The notes under the pieces: model-generated
Seen by the model: only the letters and a program-made list of their open reading frames with translations
Told to the model about the DNA's origin: nothing
Database searches by the model: none
Part shown: one piece after another, positions 5,169 to 5,259 of the stretch
Layout: each line of letters starts with the position of its first letter
How positions within the stretch are numbered: the stretch's first letter is position 1
Position numbers and translations under genes: made by a program
Source of the DNA: Candidatus Gottesmanbacteria bacterium
GTDB taxonomy: Bacteria; Patescibacteriota; Microgenomatia; JACPZF01
Assembly (NCBI GenBank): GCA_016195615.1
Contig: JACPZF010000021.1
Location: 1-5,259, forward strand
DNA length: 5,259 nucleotides
Direction: 5' to 3'

Positions 5169-5259
5169 GTGATACGCATTAACCTGTCCGATGATGAAAA
5201 ACATCTTCTTAAAGGATATTTTACCACATCACCCATAGCGCTTATCCGGTTGAAAGCCC
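5169..5259 (+). CDS. Start of a rightward ORF, possibly an IS630-type transposase N-terminus (cut by window edge)
   Basis: A GTG at 5169 opens a frame that stays open for 30 codons to the window edge. A TAG lies in frame 13 bases upstream (5154-5156) and no ATG lies between. The peptide begins VIRINLSDDEKHLLKGYF (GTG would be read as Met) and continues TTSPIALIRLKA. The pattern of a short beta-like start, LS.(D/E)E, a helix, then a turn and a second helix resembles the N-terminal helix-turn-helix region of IS630/Tc1-type transposases. This is recognition by eye from 30 residues and may be wrong. No convincing Shine-Dalgarno is seen; only AAAAGAG lies just upstream. If it is a transposase, the insertion-sequence left end would lie between the tRNA and this ORF (5110-5168). 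Confidence 0.4.
   Translation, partial: MIRINLSDDEKHLLKGYFTTSPIALIRLKA

Overview
The window is a compact bacterial locus. Five genes on the minus strand are read from right to left: polX, lemA, an htpX-like protease gene, murT and the 5' end of gatD. A tRNA-Asp gene and the start of a rightward ORF lie on the plus strand at the right edge. Two genes end in TGA and no in-frame TGA is needed, so the ordinary bacterial code (table 11) applies. The murT gene carries GC-rich palindromes and short 7-8 bp repeats inside its reading frame. That style of in-frame repeat, the tight gene spacing and a tRNA without encoded CCA suggest a small-genome lineage, most likely a Patescibacteria/CPR member. This host assignment is inference, not proof.

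Layout from the right: the partial rightward ORF (5169-5259) has a weak resemblance to the N-terminus of IS630-type transposases. tRNA-Asp(GTC) occupies 5036-5109. A 92-bp divergent intergenic region (4944-5035) holds three tandem AAATTAG heptamers and a candidate TATAAT box for the leftward genes. polX (3180-4943) encodes a DNA polymerase X with a C-terminal PHP domain. After a 31-nt gap comes lemA, whose best start is the ATG at 3148 because a near-perfect Shine-Dalgarno lies just upstream. Then come htpX (2-nt gap), murT (3-nt gap) and gatD (4-nt ATGA overlap).

The spacing predicts one transcription unit. MurT and GatD together form the enzyme that amidates the D-glutamate of lipid II. LemA and HtpX are a recurrent membrane-protein/protease pair. 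PolX is a gap-filling repair polymerase with no obvious link to the other four beyond co-transcription.

The most notable feature is murT itself. At 510 codons it is about 70 residues longer than familiar MurT proteins. The excess maps to two insertions made of repeat DNA: a 115-bp imperfect palindrome with symmetric 15-bp duplications on both arms (1131-1245), and a composite of octamers, heptamers and a GC-rich hairpin (249-358). Both keep the frame open and leave the Mur ligase motifs intact, much like protein-coding palindromic elements known from Rickettsia.
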